64,000 nt of DNA. It comes from CAVPXC01 sp963709505. GTDB lineage: Bacteria > Chloroflexota > Anaerolineae > JAAEKA01. Positions 45,663 to 56,509 of the stretch are shown in pieces. The notes beneath the pieces were generated by a model, which made no database searches, had not been told where the DNA came from, and saw only the letters and a list, made by a program, of their open reading frames with translations. Both the position numbers and the translations under genes were made by a program. The stretch lies in assembly GCA_963709505.1 (NCBI GenBank), contig CAVPXC010000009.1:1-64000 (forward strand). Reading direction: 5' to 3'. Positions within the stretch are counted from its first letter, which is position 1. Each line of letters opens with the position of its first letter.

Positions 45663-45980
45663 CTAGACGCAGCCTTCAGGCTTGCCCAAGCCCGAAATCC
45701 GGGCGACCTTCTTGGCCGGCCCCTTGGGGAACAGGGCGAAGAGCTCTTTGGTCGAGACACCTGAACCGGTGGTGATCTGTCGCAGAGTCGGCGACTTGCC
45801 GCTGCCCTTGGCCGCATCGCGACTGAAATCGATCACTTTCCAGTGGGCGGGAGTTAGTTCCGGCACCCCCTCTTCCTTGGCGATTGCCGTCGCAATGTCC
45901 GGTGTCCATTCGGCGGGGTTGGTTAAGAAGCCTTCGTCGTTTACCTGAACTGTCTTGCCTGCAATATCACGAGTTGCCAT
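45663..45980 (-). CDS. TusE/DsrC/DsvC family sulfur-relay protein with a single cysteine
   Basis: 105 aa. It starts at MATRDIAGKTVQVNDEGF, the DsrC/TusE N-terminus, and contains NPAEWTPDIA, AKEEGVPELTPAHWKVIDF and LRQITTGSGVSTKELFALFP. The C-terminal arm ends in GLGKPEGCV, which keeps the penultimate cysteine (CysA). The position 11 residues earlier, CysB in true DsrC, is alanine (KKVARISG). This is the TusE-like state, so a disulfide or trisulfide cycle as in DsrC is not expected. It should bind persulfide on CysA. Upstream codons of the open frame are only repeat sequence. Confidence 0.9.
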   Translation of the reverse strand: MATRDIAGKTVQVNDEGFLTNPAEWTPDIATAIAKEEGVPELTPAHWKVIDFSRDAAKGSGKSPTLRQITTGSGVSTKELFALFPKGPAKKVARISGLGKPEGCV

Positions 45981-46053
45981 GGATGTTGCTCCTAAGGTGG
46001 ATTGGTAAATCGGTGGAATGGTAAATTGGTAGATTGGGTTGCTGGGAAAGTTG

Positions 46054-46764
46054 TTAGTTTTTGGCAGCACCGTTGACGGGTGGAGGGGTTTCTGCGCCGA
46101 CGGCGCGCAGCATGCCTAGGGTGATCGCCAGCCCACGGCGCGTCTGAGGGTCGCGGAACTGCTTGAGCAGGCTCCACATCGACGTGGAGACTTCTTGCGG
46201 CTGGGCCTCTGCGGATCGCATGCTGCCGGCCAGGTTCTGCATCATGCCCATGATCTCCGGCTGCGTCATCTGCTTGACGGTGGTGAGGATGGTGACGACG
46301 TTGTTGCCAAGCTGGCGCACGTCCTCCGGGCCAAAGGCGTCGACGATGTTGTCGAGGACGACCTGACCCTCCTTGGCGAGCCGGAAGTAACCCCGGCGCT
46401 CCATGGTATCCATCTGTTCCACGGCCATCAGCACCGCGTCGTTGACGATCGGCGAGGCGTCTTTCACCAGGTCGGAGAGACTCTCAACCTGATCCAGCAC
46501 CATCTCGATGTTGCGTGTGTTTCGGGCGACACGCTTGACCAGGTAGAGCAAGTCCTCGAACTGCACGTAGGGCTCGAGCTCCGAGAACTGCTCGACCGCC
46601 ACCTGGTACGCGTCCATTGCAATGGGCGTCAGGTCGGCCTTCAAGTCGTCCAACTCGCGCTGCCGGCGGCGCTGATCTTCGACATATTCCGTCAGCACGC
46701 CGAACTGGGCCGTCAACGCGTCGATCTTCTCATTCAATTCGAGCAAAGTCTGCGATTGGTCCAT
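46054..46764 (-). CDS. DUF1641 family protein
   Basis: 236 aa, mostly alpha-helical. The N-terminal 45 residues are coiled-coil-like (LLELNEKIDALTAQFGVLTEYVEDQRRRQRELDDLKADL). The DUF1641 core follows: GQVVLDNIVDAFGPEDVRQLGNNVVTILTTVKQMTQPEIM and the C-terminal DPQTRRGLAITLGMLRAVG. DUF1641 proteins are commonly encoded beside sulfide:quinone oxidoreductase-like flavoproteins and formate dehydrogenases; a role as partner or anchor of the flavoprotein is inference. Confidence 0.85.
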   Translation of the reverse strand: MDQSQTLLELNEKIDALTAQFGVLTEYVEDQRRRQRELDDLKADLTPIAMDAYQVAVEQFSELEPYVQFEDLLYLVKRVARNTRNIEMVLDQVESLSDLVKDASPIVNDAVLMAVEQMDTMERRGYFRLAKEGQVVLDNIVDAFGPEDVRQLGNNVVTILTTVKQMTQPEIMGMMQNLAGSMRSAEAQPQEVSTSMWSLLKQFRDPQTRRGLAITLGMLRAVGAETPPPVNGAAKN

Positions 46765-46808
46765 CTTCTAACCTCTGACCTCTGACTTCTGTCCTCTGTC
46801 CTCTATCC
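46765..46808. repeat. short CCTCTGA/TCCTCTG tandem repeat between SQR and DUF1641 genes
   Basis: About six degenerate copies of a seven-base unit lie between the two minus-strand genes, so the DUF1641 ribosome site must lie within or beside them. It is similar in style to other low-complexity gap fillers in this window. Confidence 0.5.
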
Positions 46809-48041
<1,233 letters not shown>

Positions 48042-48119
48042 GGTTTTTGCCTCTTGTCTAGAGTAGATCTCCGAAACGGACGTGCGTTCCAGCGTGTGAT
48101 GCTGCTAATGTGAAGAACG

Positions 48120-48878
48120 TTACAATCGGCTGATCTCGGCAATTCGCTGCAGGCGGCCGGCCAACTGCTGGCGCTCGCTGGCGATGTGCGAGAAGATGTC
48201 GGCGATGCGTTGCACAAACGGCAAGACACGCGCCTGCCCATCAGAATCGAGGTGATGCACGGCGTGAATGTGTTGCCGCACCTGGTCGGAGCTCAACGCC
48301 AGATCCTGCGCGACCTGTTCGATCTGCTCGTCGGCTGGCGGCCACATAGGCGGTGCAATACCGCCTAGGACAAGCATAGCCTTGATCTCGCTGCCGACCC
48401 GGATCAGCCCGCGGGCACAGAGCAGTCCCAGGTGGCTGGACTGAAAGCGCGGGGCGAGCGCCGGCTCGTTTGCCAGGCGCACCCAAAGGTCCAGGCAGCG
48501 CTGGCGGGCTACCGGCGAGCTCTCGGCGACCGTATACAAACCACACGGATTGCTAGGCTTCGTGACCGGAACGCCGTTGAGATCGGTCACCAGGATCATG
48601 ACGCCCAGGGCGTCTGCAAAGCTGTCCTGAATCAGTTGGACGCATTCGAGAGGAAACAGCTGTAAACCATCGCCGTTGCCAGCGGCTGGCGACTCACCGG
48701 TGGGCAAAGGAGCCACCGACTGCCGCTGCAACCACGTCTCGATCTGCTGTTTGGGGAAGCGCCACTGATTGCCCACTTTCACCGCGGGCACCCTGCCGCT
48801 CTCGGCCATTCGGTAGATCGTGGTGCGATCGATGTTCAAGATTGCTTGGAGTTCCTTGGTTGTGAGCAGATCGGTCAT
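48120..48878 (-). CDS. PocR-domain transcriptional regulator with excisionase-type HTH
   Basis: 252 aa. Residues 4-50 form an excisionase/MerR-like helix-turn-helix (LLTTKELQAILNIDRTTIYRMAESGRVPAVKVGNQWRF). Residues about 78-235 are a PocR sensor domain: LIQDSFADALGVMILVTDLNG, conserved cysteines in NPCGLY, QRCLDLW and GLLCARGL, and GGIAPPMWP. PocR domains bind small ligands or metals through such cysteines. It is the first gene of the sulfur operon, 78 bases before the flavoprotein gene, so it probably senses a sulfur or redox signal and controls the operon. Start 48878 is where the HTH begins; earlier codons lack conservation. Confidence 0.82.
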   Translation of the reverse strand: MTDLLTTKELQAILNIDRTTIYRMAESGRVPAVKVGNQWRFPKQQIETWLQRQSVAPLPTGESPAAGNGDGLQLFPLECVQLIQDSFADALGVMILVTDLNGVPVTKPSNPCGLYTVAESSPVARQRCLDLWVRLANEPALAPRFQSSHLGLLCARGLIRVGSEIKAMLVLGGIAPPMWPPADEQIEQVAQDLALSSDQVRQHIHAVHHLDSDGQARVLPFVQRIADIFSHIASERQQLAGRLQRIAEISRL

Positions 48879-49034
48879 CGGTTGCCTCGGTACTGTGTAC
48901 CGCAATTCACACGCTTGTGCATAGTATAGCAGAGTTTTGCATTCCGAAACATGATCTAGATCATGTTTTGATAGATTTGATGCATTAGATTGCAACGTTT
49001 GCACACGGTGCAGCTAATGCACTGCAAAATGCTA

Positions 49035-49132
49035 AGACCCTTCGGGTTTCCCTCGTCGAACCCGTTACCGGTTAAAGAGCGACGTCTTCTCGAATCGGCA
49101 ACTTGGTCAAGGACGAGAAACCCGAAGGGTCT
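49035..49132. repeat. 98-bp inverted-repeat element ending in a T tract
   Basis: AGACCCTTCGGGTTTC (49035-49050) and GAAACCCGAAGGGTCT (49117-49132) are perfect inverted repeats; GGCTTTTT follows on the plus strand. The left arm shares 15 bases with 45615-45629. It lies between the divergent sulfur regulator and recA, where it could isolate the two promoters. Confidence 0.7.
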
Positions 49133-49192
49133 GGCTTTTTCGCGCGCGCAGGAGGGGCGACAGGCGATTTTTCGAAACATAACAAATTCGAC

Positions 49193-49239
49193 TTGATTTT
49201 TCCTGCTTCATGATGTACACTATTCATATTCTTAGTGTA
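49193..49239 (+). promoter_or_regulatory. recA promoter with overlapping palindromic operator candidate
   Basis: TTGATT (49193-49198), a 17-base spacer and TACACT (49216-49221) form the promoter. The -10 is the left half of TACACTA-N10-TAGTGTA (49216-49239), a perfect seven-base dyad that covers the expected start site, the classic layout of a LexA-type operator. No lexA gene is visible and the half-site differs from known boxes I can recall. Confidence 0.6.
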
Positions 49240-49263
49240 TCCTGCGGAGGTCTCTGAAAAAGC

Positions 49264-50289
<1,026 letters not shown>

Positions 50290-50917
50290 CCCAACCGGGA
50301 CACCTGAACCGGACGCGCACGATGTGTGCGTCTTGATCGAGACGGTCAAGGCGCAGAGAGCGTGGTGCTCCCTTTAGGCAACTCCTGCGACGCGGTGTTT
50401 CATGCGCCGCCAGGATTATTCATACAGCTGTTGCAGCGTGTCATCTTTATCCAATGCGACAGCACGACACAGGTTGAGCCTCAGTGCTCGGCCGACTTAC
50501 ATGGGCCACAGCGCCCAACTCAGATTCAGGAAATGCCCAGTAGATTGGCAAGCGAAGCCAGCAAGGCTGAAAAGTCGTCCCATCCGTGTCGCATTATCGG
50601 ACTAACCGGTAGCGGCTTAACCGTTAAGGCCTGTTTAGCTTTTACGCAGCAATAAGCCACGGTATGATTTGAGCGTTTGCGGCTTCTCTTGCCTTCTCTG
50701 ACAGTCCGTTCAGACCAGGCATCCAATTGACCACAGTCCGTCATCCCGCCGGGTGCTAACGCGCCTCGCGCAATCCGGATGATGTGTCAGCGGTCTGAGT
50801 AGGCGAGTCTCGCTTGTTCAGACCGCATGGTGGTCATTTGACGCTATCCACCGCCAAGCTAGGCTTGCCGTGGTTGGCGTACGCGCCTGGCTTGCACCAT
50901 GTCTCTCCTCCTGACTG
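50290..50917. other. 628-bp gap between recA and recX, no gene seen
   Basis: Open frames here are short and lack recognisable motifs or ribosome sites. No tRNA-like fold was found. The size of the gap is unusual for a recA-recX pair, which are often adjacent. Confidence 0.5.
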
Positions 50918-50956
50918 AAATGCTGTGGTCCACCAAAGGGCCACAGCATTTTGTTT
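50918..50956 (+). terminator. intrinsic terminator just upstream of recX
   Basis: AAATGCTGTGG (50918-50928) pairs with CCACAGCATTT (50941-50951), followed by TGTTT. It sits about 20 bases before the recX start, so recX expression would need read-through or control at this hairpin. Confidence 0.75.
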
Positions 50957-50975
50957 GTGGCATCGGTACCTGGGT

Positions 50976-51632
50976 ATGGCTGGCAGAATCACTGCACTTC
51001 GTTTTCAGAAGCATGACGACCAGCGGGTGAACGTGTACCTCGACGGTGAGTATGCTTTTGCCTTGCCTGAGCTCTTGGCAGCCGCATTGAAAGTCGACCA
51101 GGTGTTGGACGACGACCAGATTGCGGCGTTGAAGGCCGAAAACGAGGAAGAAAAAGCGCATGACCAGGCGCTGCGTTTTCTGTCCTATCGTCCTCGCAGC
51201 GTTGCTGAAGTCCGACATAACCTGGACATGCGCCAGGTACCGATTGACGTAACCGATTCGGTGATCCAACGCCTGCTGGCTGCCGGGTATCTCGACGATC
51301 AGGCATTCGCTCAGTTCTGGGTGGCCGACCGCGAGCGCTTCAAACCGCGAGCGCCTGTGGCACTACGTCAGGAACTACGTTTGAAAGGCGTACCGGAAGA
51401 CATCATCACCCAGGCGCTGGGTTTGTTGGACAGCGAGAGCAGCGCCTATCGCGCCGGGGCAGCCTATGTCCGGCGTCTATCCAATCTGGATCAGCACACG
51501 TTTCGCCAAAAACTGGGCAACCACCTTCTCCGCCGCGGCTTTCCTCACGATGTAGTGTGGCCGGTGGTCGAAAGGCTCTGGCGAGAACAGAGCGCCGAAG
51601 AAGGTGGGGAGTTACCAGATGACGACATCTAA
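50976..51632 (+). CDS. recX: regulatory protein RecX
   Basis: 218 aa built of RecX three-helix repeats: ALRFLSYRPRSVAEVRHNLDMR, VIQRLLAAGYLDDQAFAQFWV, ALRQELRLKGVPEDIITQAL, and a final FRQKLGNHLLRRGFPHDVVWPVV. The N-terminal 60 residues (MAGRITALRFQKHDDQRVNVYLDGE) form the beta-rich extension common outside Proteobacteria. RecX dampens RecA filament activity. Start 50976 is chosen because upstream codons overlap the terminator stem. Confidence 0.88.
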   Translation: MAGRITALRFQKHDDQRVNVYLDGEYAFALPELLAAALKVDQVLDDDQIAALKAENEEEKAHDQALRFLSYRPRSVAEVRHNLDMRQVPIDVTDSVIQRLLAAGYLDDQAFAQFWVADRERFKPRAPVALRQELRLKGVPEDIITQALGLLDSESSAYRAGAAYVRRLSNLDQHTFRQKLGNHLLRRGFPHDVVWPVVERLWREQSAEEGGELPDDDI

Positions 51633-51683
51633 AGATAATCATCAGGGCGCATCCCGTCCAGGATGCACCCACAGGGAGCACCT

Positions 51684-53234
51684 ATGGGACTCACATCCAT
51701 TATTCTACTGATACTCGGATTGGTCGTCGGCGGGTTCGCCGGAGCCATCATCGGCTACTACCTGTATCGGTACCTAAGCGAGACGAAGGTCAAATCAGCC
51801 AAACTACAGGCAGAGGAGATCATTCAGAACGCCGAGCGTACCGCCAATCAGTTTCGTGTGCAGGCGGAACTGCAAACAAAGGAAGAGAACGTCCGACTGC
51901 GCGAGGAGATAGAGAACGAAACGGAGAGCAGACGAAGAGATCTGCGACGCCAGGAGGAGCGCCTGCAGCGGCGCCAGGAAGCCCTGGATCGCAAAATGGA
52001 GGATCTTGAAAGCCGCGATCGCAACATGCAGAAGCGGCAAAAGAGCTTGGAGAAGCGAACGGCCGACTTGGACAAGCTGGAAGCCCAGCATCAGAAAGAG
52101 CTGGAGCGCGTCTCCGGGCTGTCGCCCGAGGAAGCTAAGGAACTGCTACTCGAATTGGTGCGCGGCGAGACCCGTCAGGACATGGCGCGGGTCATTCGTG
52201 AGGTCGAAGCCGAGGCCAACATCGAGGCCGACCGGCGAGCTCGCAAGCTGATCGTGATGGCGATCCAACGGGTCGCCTCCGAACAAGTCGCCGAGACAAC
52301 GATCTCCTCGGTGGAGTTGCCCAGCGATGAGATGAAGGGCCGCATCATCGGACGGCAAGGACGCAATATTCGGGCCATCGAGCAGGCCACCGGCGTCGAC
52401 CTGATCGTAGATGACACGCCGGAGGCGGTGATCATCTCCAGCTTCGACCCTGTGCGCCGAGAGGTGGCTCGCCTGGCGCTGTCGAAGCTGGTCGTCGACG
52501 GCCGCATTCACCCGGCGCGCATCGAGAAGGAAGTCCAAAAGGCCCAAGAGGAAGTAGAGCAGTCGATGTGGGAGGCCGGCGAGCAGGCGCTGTATGACAC
52601 GGGTCTACAAGGGTTGCACCCGGAGATCATCAAGCTGTTGGGCCGGCTGAAGTTCCGCACCAGCTACGGTCAGAACCAGCTCTACCATGCGGTGGAAACG
52701 TGTCATCTGTCCGGCATCCTCGCTGCCGAGTTGGGCGCCGACGTGCGCCTGGCCAAGATGGGCGGTTTATTGCATGACCTGGGCAAAGCAGTGACGCACG
52801 AGGTCGAAGGGCCGCATGCCATAGTGGGCGCAGACATCGCTCGACGCTTTGGCATACCGCCCAAGGTGGTGAATATCATCGCCGGCCATCACCACGAGGT
52901 CGAGCAGGAGTCTCTCGAGGCCATCATCGTCGAGTCCGCTGACGCGGTCTCAGGCGCCCGGCCTGGCGCTCGCCGCGAGGCGCTGGAGACCTACCTCAAG
53001 CGAGTCACGGCGCTCGAGGACCTTGCCAACTCGTTTGAAGGTGTCGAGCAGTCCTTCGCAATCCAGGCCGGCCGCGAGATCCGGATCGTGGTCAGGCCCA
53101 ATGTCGTGGACGATCTTGGCGCCATCGTGCTGTCACGCGATATCGCCAAGAAGGTGGAAGACACCCTCGAATATCCCGGCCAGATCAAGGTAACGGTAAT
53201 CCGCGAGACTCGCTCAGTGGAATTCGCCAAATAG
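51684..53234 (+). CDS. rny: ribonuclease Y
   Basis: 516 aa. An N-terminal membrane anchor (TSIILLILGLVVGGFAGAIIGYYLY) is followed by a long coiled coil (about residues 30-160), a KH domain (GRIIGRQGRNIRAIEQATGVDLIVDDTPE near residue 215) and an HD domain (GGLLHDLGKAVTHEVEGPH near residue 360, ending with GHHHEVEQES). RNase Y starts mRNA decay at the membrane. Start 51684 follows AGGGAG. It is adjacent to recX, as in several Gram-positive and Chloroflexota genomes. Confidence 0.95.
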   Translation: MGLTSIILLILGLVVGGFAGAIIGYYLYRYLSETKVKSAKLQAEEIIQNAERTANQFRVQAELQTKEENVRLREEIENETESRRRDLRRQEERLQRRQEALDRKMEDLESRDRNMQKRQKSLEKRTADLDKLEAQHQKELERVSGLSPEEAKELLLELVRGETRQDMARVIREVEAEANIEADRRARKLIVMAIQRVASEQVAETTISSVELPSDEMKGRIIGRQGRNIRAIEQATGVDLIVDDTPEAVIISSFDPVRREVARLALSKLVVDGRIHPARIEKEVQKAQEEVEQSMWEAGEQALYDTGLQGLHPEIIKLLGRLKFRTSYGQNQLYHAVETCHLSGILAAELGADVRLAKMGGLLHDLGKAVTHEVEGPHAIVGADIARRFGIPPKVVNIIAGHHHEVEQESLEAIIVESADAVSGARPGARREALETYLKRVTALEDLANSFEGVEQSFAIQAGREIRIVVRPNVVDDLGAIVLSRDIAKKVEDTLEYPGQIKVTVIRETRSVEFAK

Positions 53235-53350
53235 CGGAGTTTATTCGCAGGACGCGGATTTTTCCAGTCAGCCGTATCTTCCTGGTACGCCCTCTCGTCT
53301 TTGTTACCAGGAACGTCACGTACTTTTTTGGAAAGACTGGAGAATGCCAC

Positions 53351-53707
53351 ATGAATGCTACCATTACGACCCAGGCCTTTGAGTCGCCAGCCAATATCTC
53401 ACAAACCGCCTTGCTTCATCCTTCGAAGAACGGAGATATGCGACCGATGGAAGTCATCAAAGTATCGGCCACATCTCGGTCAACCTCGGTCGCCGGTGCG
53501 GTAGCGGGTGTTGTTCGCGACCATGGATATGCCGAAGTTCAGGCGATTGGCGCCAGCGCGGTCAATCAGGCGATCAAAGCCATCGCTATTGCCCACGGTT
53601 ATCTGGTGTTGGATAATATCGATATCGTCTGTGTCCCCTCGTTTACCGAGGTCTTGATCGACGGCCAGGAACGCACTGCCGTTCGGATATCAGTCGAGAA
53701 GCGCTAG
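53351..53707 (+). CDS. spoVS: stage V sporulation protein S (SpoVS/Alba-like)
   Basis: The conserved domain begins at MEVIKVSATSRSTSVAGAVAGVVRDHGYAEVQAIGASAVNQAIKAIAIA (ATG 53447) and covers 86 aa, the usual SpoVS length. The frame is open from ATG 53351, which has a better spaced ribosome site (GGAG, eight bases upstream), so a 32-residue N-terminal extension is possible; ATG 53447 is the alternative. SpoVS has an Alba-like fold and occurs in many non-sporulating bacteria. It follows rny, as in other genomes. Confidence 0.88.
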   Translation: MNATITTQAFESPANISQTALLHPSKNGDMRPMEVIKVSATSRSTSVAGAVAGVVRDHGYAEVQAIGASAVNQAIKAIAIAHGYLVLDNIDIVCVPSFTEVLIDGQERTAVRISVEKR

Positions 53708-53724
53708 GATCCACCGCGATCTGG

Positions 53725-53744
53725 ATGCCCGTGTCCGCGGGCAT
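53725..53744. repeat. REP-type hairpin ATGCCCG...CGGGCAT
   Basis: ATGCCCG-TGTCCG-CGGGCAT followed by GACG matches the family at 27266 and, less well, near 21206. Confidence 0.5.
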
Positions 53745-53785
53745 GACGTGATAGGTTTCGGGTGATGAGTTGACACGTTTCGGGT

Positions 53786-53841
53786 GGGATGAAAAGGGAA
53801 GGGGCAGGCTGTGCACAGCCTGCCCCTTCCCTTTTCATCCC
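53786..53841. terminator. 56-bp perfect palindrome, bidirectional terminator candidate
   Basis: Bases 53786-53813 are perfectly complementary to 53814-53841, giving a 28-pair stem without a free loop. It separates the convergent spoVS and ricT genes. The stem includes an AAAAGGG/CCCTTTT section, which would give each transcript a T-rich end. Confidence 0.7.
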
Positions 53842-53877
53842 GCGTGGGTCAAGAGCGTCTACGCCTGAGCCGCCACA

Positions 53878-54867
53878 TCACGAGAACGAATCATCCGATT
53901 TGCGGTTCCGCCGTCTGGGCAGGCGCGCCTGTTCGGACGACTCGATTCCTCTCCCAAACTCGGAAGGCGGGCCGGATTCTGTCGGAGGCTGTGCTTCTGT
54001 AGTGTTGGGTTTCGTGGCGCGACGCATTGCACACCCGCTGCATCCGCTCCGCGCAGCAACGGCCCCGCTCTGTTCACCCAATTCAGCGACCGGATACTCC
54101 CGCATCATACCATCCTCGAGCTTGACTGAGACGACCTCGCGTAGCGGATGGACTTGACGCACGCGCCCTTCACCATCGGCGGTCATCACGGTACTGCCGA
54201 CCTTGGGCAGCTCCTTGCGCGCCTCTTCGTAGACGTCCACCTCGTAGGCCAGGCAACACAGCAGGCGACCACACACGCCAGAAATCTCGGGGGGATTGAG
54301 CGGTAGGTTTTGTTGCTTGGCCATCTTGATCGTCACAGGATTGAACTCTCGTAGCCATGACGAGCAACAAAGCTGGCGCCCGCATTTACCCAAGCCGTCG
54401 AGCACTTTGGCTTGGTCGCGCACGCCGATCTGCTTCATCTCGATGCGTGTGTTGAAGGTCTTCGCCAGTTCGCGCACCAGATCGCGAAAGTCGATACGAC
54501 TCTCGGCGGTGAACGACACCATCAGCCGGCTGCCGTCGAAACCATATTCGGCGCTGACTACCTTCATCGGTAGATCACGCTCCCGAGCCTTCGCACGGCT
54601 GATCTCGAGCACCTCAGCTTCCTGGTGCCGGGCCTGATCGCGCTCAACCAGGTCGACCGGGGTCGCCCGCCGCAGAACCGGCTTCAGATCGCCGGCGACC
54701 TCGCTGTCGGCAATAGCTTTGGGCATCCAGGCCACCTGGCCCACTTCCTGTCCTTGCGACGTCTCGACGACTACATACTCACCGGCCGCCAGGTCCAACA
54801 GGACGCCGGGATCGAAGTAGTAGATCTTAGTTACAGGTCGAAAGTTCACACCTACAACGGTGCGCAT
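53878..54867 (-). CDS. ricT: PSP1-domain protein RicT (YaaT-like)
   Basis: 329 aa. The PSP1 domain begins MRTVVGVNFRPVTKIYYFDPG. Cysteine groups LGKCGRQLCCSSWL and SGVCGRLLCCLAYE match the Fe-S ligands of RicT. The C-terminus adds GCSGCAMRR and a basic tail. RicT with RicA and RicF modulates RNase Y specificity in Bacillus; rny lies 1.5 kb away here, which fits. The start overlaps the holB end by 16 bases. Confidence 0.9.
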   Translation of the reverse strand: MRTVVGVNFRPVTKIYYFDPGVLLDLAAGEYVVVETSQGQEVGQVAWMPKAIADSEVAGDLKPVLRRATPVDLVERDQARHQEAEVLEISRAKARERDLPMKVVSAEYGFDGSRLMVSFTAESRIDFRDLVRELAKTFNTRIEMKQIGVRDQAKVLDGLGKCGRQLCCSSWLREFNPVTIKMAKQQNLPLNPPEISGVCGRLLCCLAYEVDVYEEARKELPKVGSTVMTADGEGRVRQVHPLREVVSVKLEDGMMREYPVAELGEQSGAVAARSGCSGCAMRRATKPNTTEAQPPTESGPPSEFGRGIESSEQARLPRRRNRKSDDSFS

Positions 54868-55881
54868 AACTCCTCCGGCATATGAAGCACCAACGCCTCC
54901 AACAACAGGCGGGCATTGGCGTTTTGATTGAGCTGTGTGGGAGCTTCTTGCAGCCGAGCCAGGAACCGGCGTACCTGCATCGGATCGAAAGATCGGGCCT
55001 GCTGCTCCAGCTCGGACAGCCGATCGACGTTGCTGACGTGCTTGCCGCAGCCCTGCTGGATTAAGAGCAGGTCACGCCACCAGCCTGCCCACAACACGAG
55101 GGTCGGATGGATCGCTGCGGGTGTGCGCGCAAGCGCCTCAGCATAACTCAGTCGCTGCAGCCGTCCTTGCTGCGGCAACTGCTGGGCATCCACCAGGCGG
55201 CGCGCTCGCTCGTTCCGGGCCAAATCATCCTTGAGCCGCTGCACTGACCAACCAATGCGACCTTCCGATAACCGAGACAACAGATCGGCCTCTTCTTGAC
55301 TGGCGCCCCAGCGTTCGACTAGCGCGCTGGCGATCTGCCCAAGCGGCAACGGCCGCAGGGCAAGTACCTGGCAGCGTGAGATAATGGTCGGCAACAGCGC
55401 ATGAGGACGGGCGCTGGTGAGCAACAGCACGACATGGGAGGGTGGTTCCTCAAGGGTCTTGAGTAAGGCGTTAGCGGCCGGTAGGTTGGCCCGCTCAGCC
55501 TCGCGGCAGAATAAAAACCTTGTTGGGCGACTCCAGTGGACCCAACAAGGCTGCCCGCTGAAGTTGGCGGATTTGGTCGATCTTGAGCACGCCCTCCCGG
55601 CTGCTTTCGCCATCTTCGGCCTGCACGACCCGTACGTCGGGATGAGTGCCGTGTTCTATCAAACGGCAAGAGCGGCATTGGCCGCATGGCCTGGCTCCTT
55701 CTGCCGTGCAGTTGATCGCAGCGGCCAGGGCCAGGGCAAGCGTACGCTTGCCGATTTGAGCAGGTCCGGCGAACAACAAAGCATGCGGCAGCCGGCCGGC
55801 TGCCAGGCTGTTTTGCAGCAGCTCGATTGCCCATTCGTGTCCAACTATGGGCCATTTACCTGGGCTTGGGTCTTTGTTCAT
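54852..55881 (-). CDS. holB: DNA polymerase III delta' subunit, one frame break
   Basis: AAA+ clamp-loader subunit: WPIVGHEWAIELLQNSLAAGRLPHALLFAGPAQIGKRTLALALA near residue 10, the zinc-site cysteines CGQCRSCRLIEHGTHPDV, then KIDQIRQLQRAALLGPLESPNKVFIL. The frame changes near 55503 (probably one extra C); the continuation REAERANLPAANALLKTLEEPPSHVVLLLTS is the expected SRC-preceding helix. The Walker A is degenerate (GPAQIGKRT) but keeps the lysine. It precedes ricT, the same order as holB-ricT in Bacillus. Essential gene, so the break is probably technical. Confidence 0.9.
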
Positions 55882-56052
55882 TTGCAGGCCTATTGTACCA
55901 CACCTGAGCTAACGCGCCAAGGGAGATCGTCCCAGGCAGAGAACGAGCCTTGACAAAGTACCTGTAGAACGCTATTATGACCGCCATCGAGATGGCGCGG
56001 CGCAAAGTCGCGACGGTTTCCATCAGTATCAGACCTTTTACGGAGAGACCCA

Positions 56053-56379
56053 ATGGCAAAGCCTGTTGTAGTTAGCGATAGCACGTTTGAGCAAGAGGTG
56101 TTGAGTTCGTCCTTACCGACTCTCAACGATTTCTGGGCGACCTGGTGTGGACCCTGCAAAATGATCGCCCCGATTCTCATCGACCTCGCGCAGGAGTACG
56201 AGGGCAAGCTGAAGATCACCAAATTGGACGTCGACGAGAACCCGTCCACGGCGATGGCTTACGGCGTCATGAGCATCCCGACGCTGATCCTGTTCAAGGA
56301 CGGCAAGCCGGTGGAACGCATCGTCGGCTACATGCCGAAGGACCGGCTGTTGAAGCAACTTAGTGCGCATTTGGCGTAG
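56053..56379 (+). CDS. trxA: thioredoxin
   Basis: 108 aa, with FWATWCGPCKMIAPIL (active-site WCGPC near residue 32), LDVDENPSTAMAYGVMSIPTLILF with the cis-proline, and GYMPKDRLLKQL. The usual DFWA is preceded by N instead of V (LNDFWA). It reduces disulfides in cytosolic proteins. GGAGA lies before the ATG. Confidence 0.95.
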   Translation: MAKPVVVSDSTFEQEVLSSSLPTLNDFWATWCGPCKMIAPILIDLAQEYEGKLKITKLDVDENPSTAMAYGVMSIPTLILFKDGKPVERIVGYMPKDRLLKQLSAHLA

Positions 56380-56380
56380 G

Positions 56381-56476
56381 CAAGTGGTAGGTGGCAGGTG
56401 CTTGGTGTCGAGTCCCCGATGTCAGGACCTAAAGTACCTGCACCTGCACCTGCCACCTGCCACCTGCCACTTGGAC
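56381..56476. repeat. GGTGGCA-type low-complexity block with inverted arms
   Basis: CAAGTGGTAGGTGGCAGGTG (56381-56400) is roughly inverted at 56447-56474 by repeats of CACCTGC/CCACCTG and CCACTTG, so a hairpin over the trxA-trpB gap is possible. A related run lies at 21263-21297. Confidence 0.6.
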
Positions 56477-56509
56477 ACCTAACACCCTTCCAAAAGGAGC
56501 CTCATCCCC

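Noticed and set aside
50326..50744. Short open frames in the recA-recX gap
   Set aside because: They lack ribosome sites, have Cys/Ser-rich random composition and overlap on both strands without a conserved motif.
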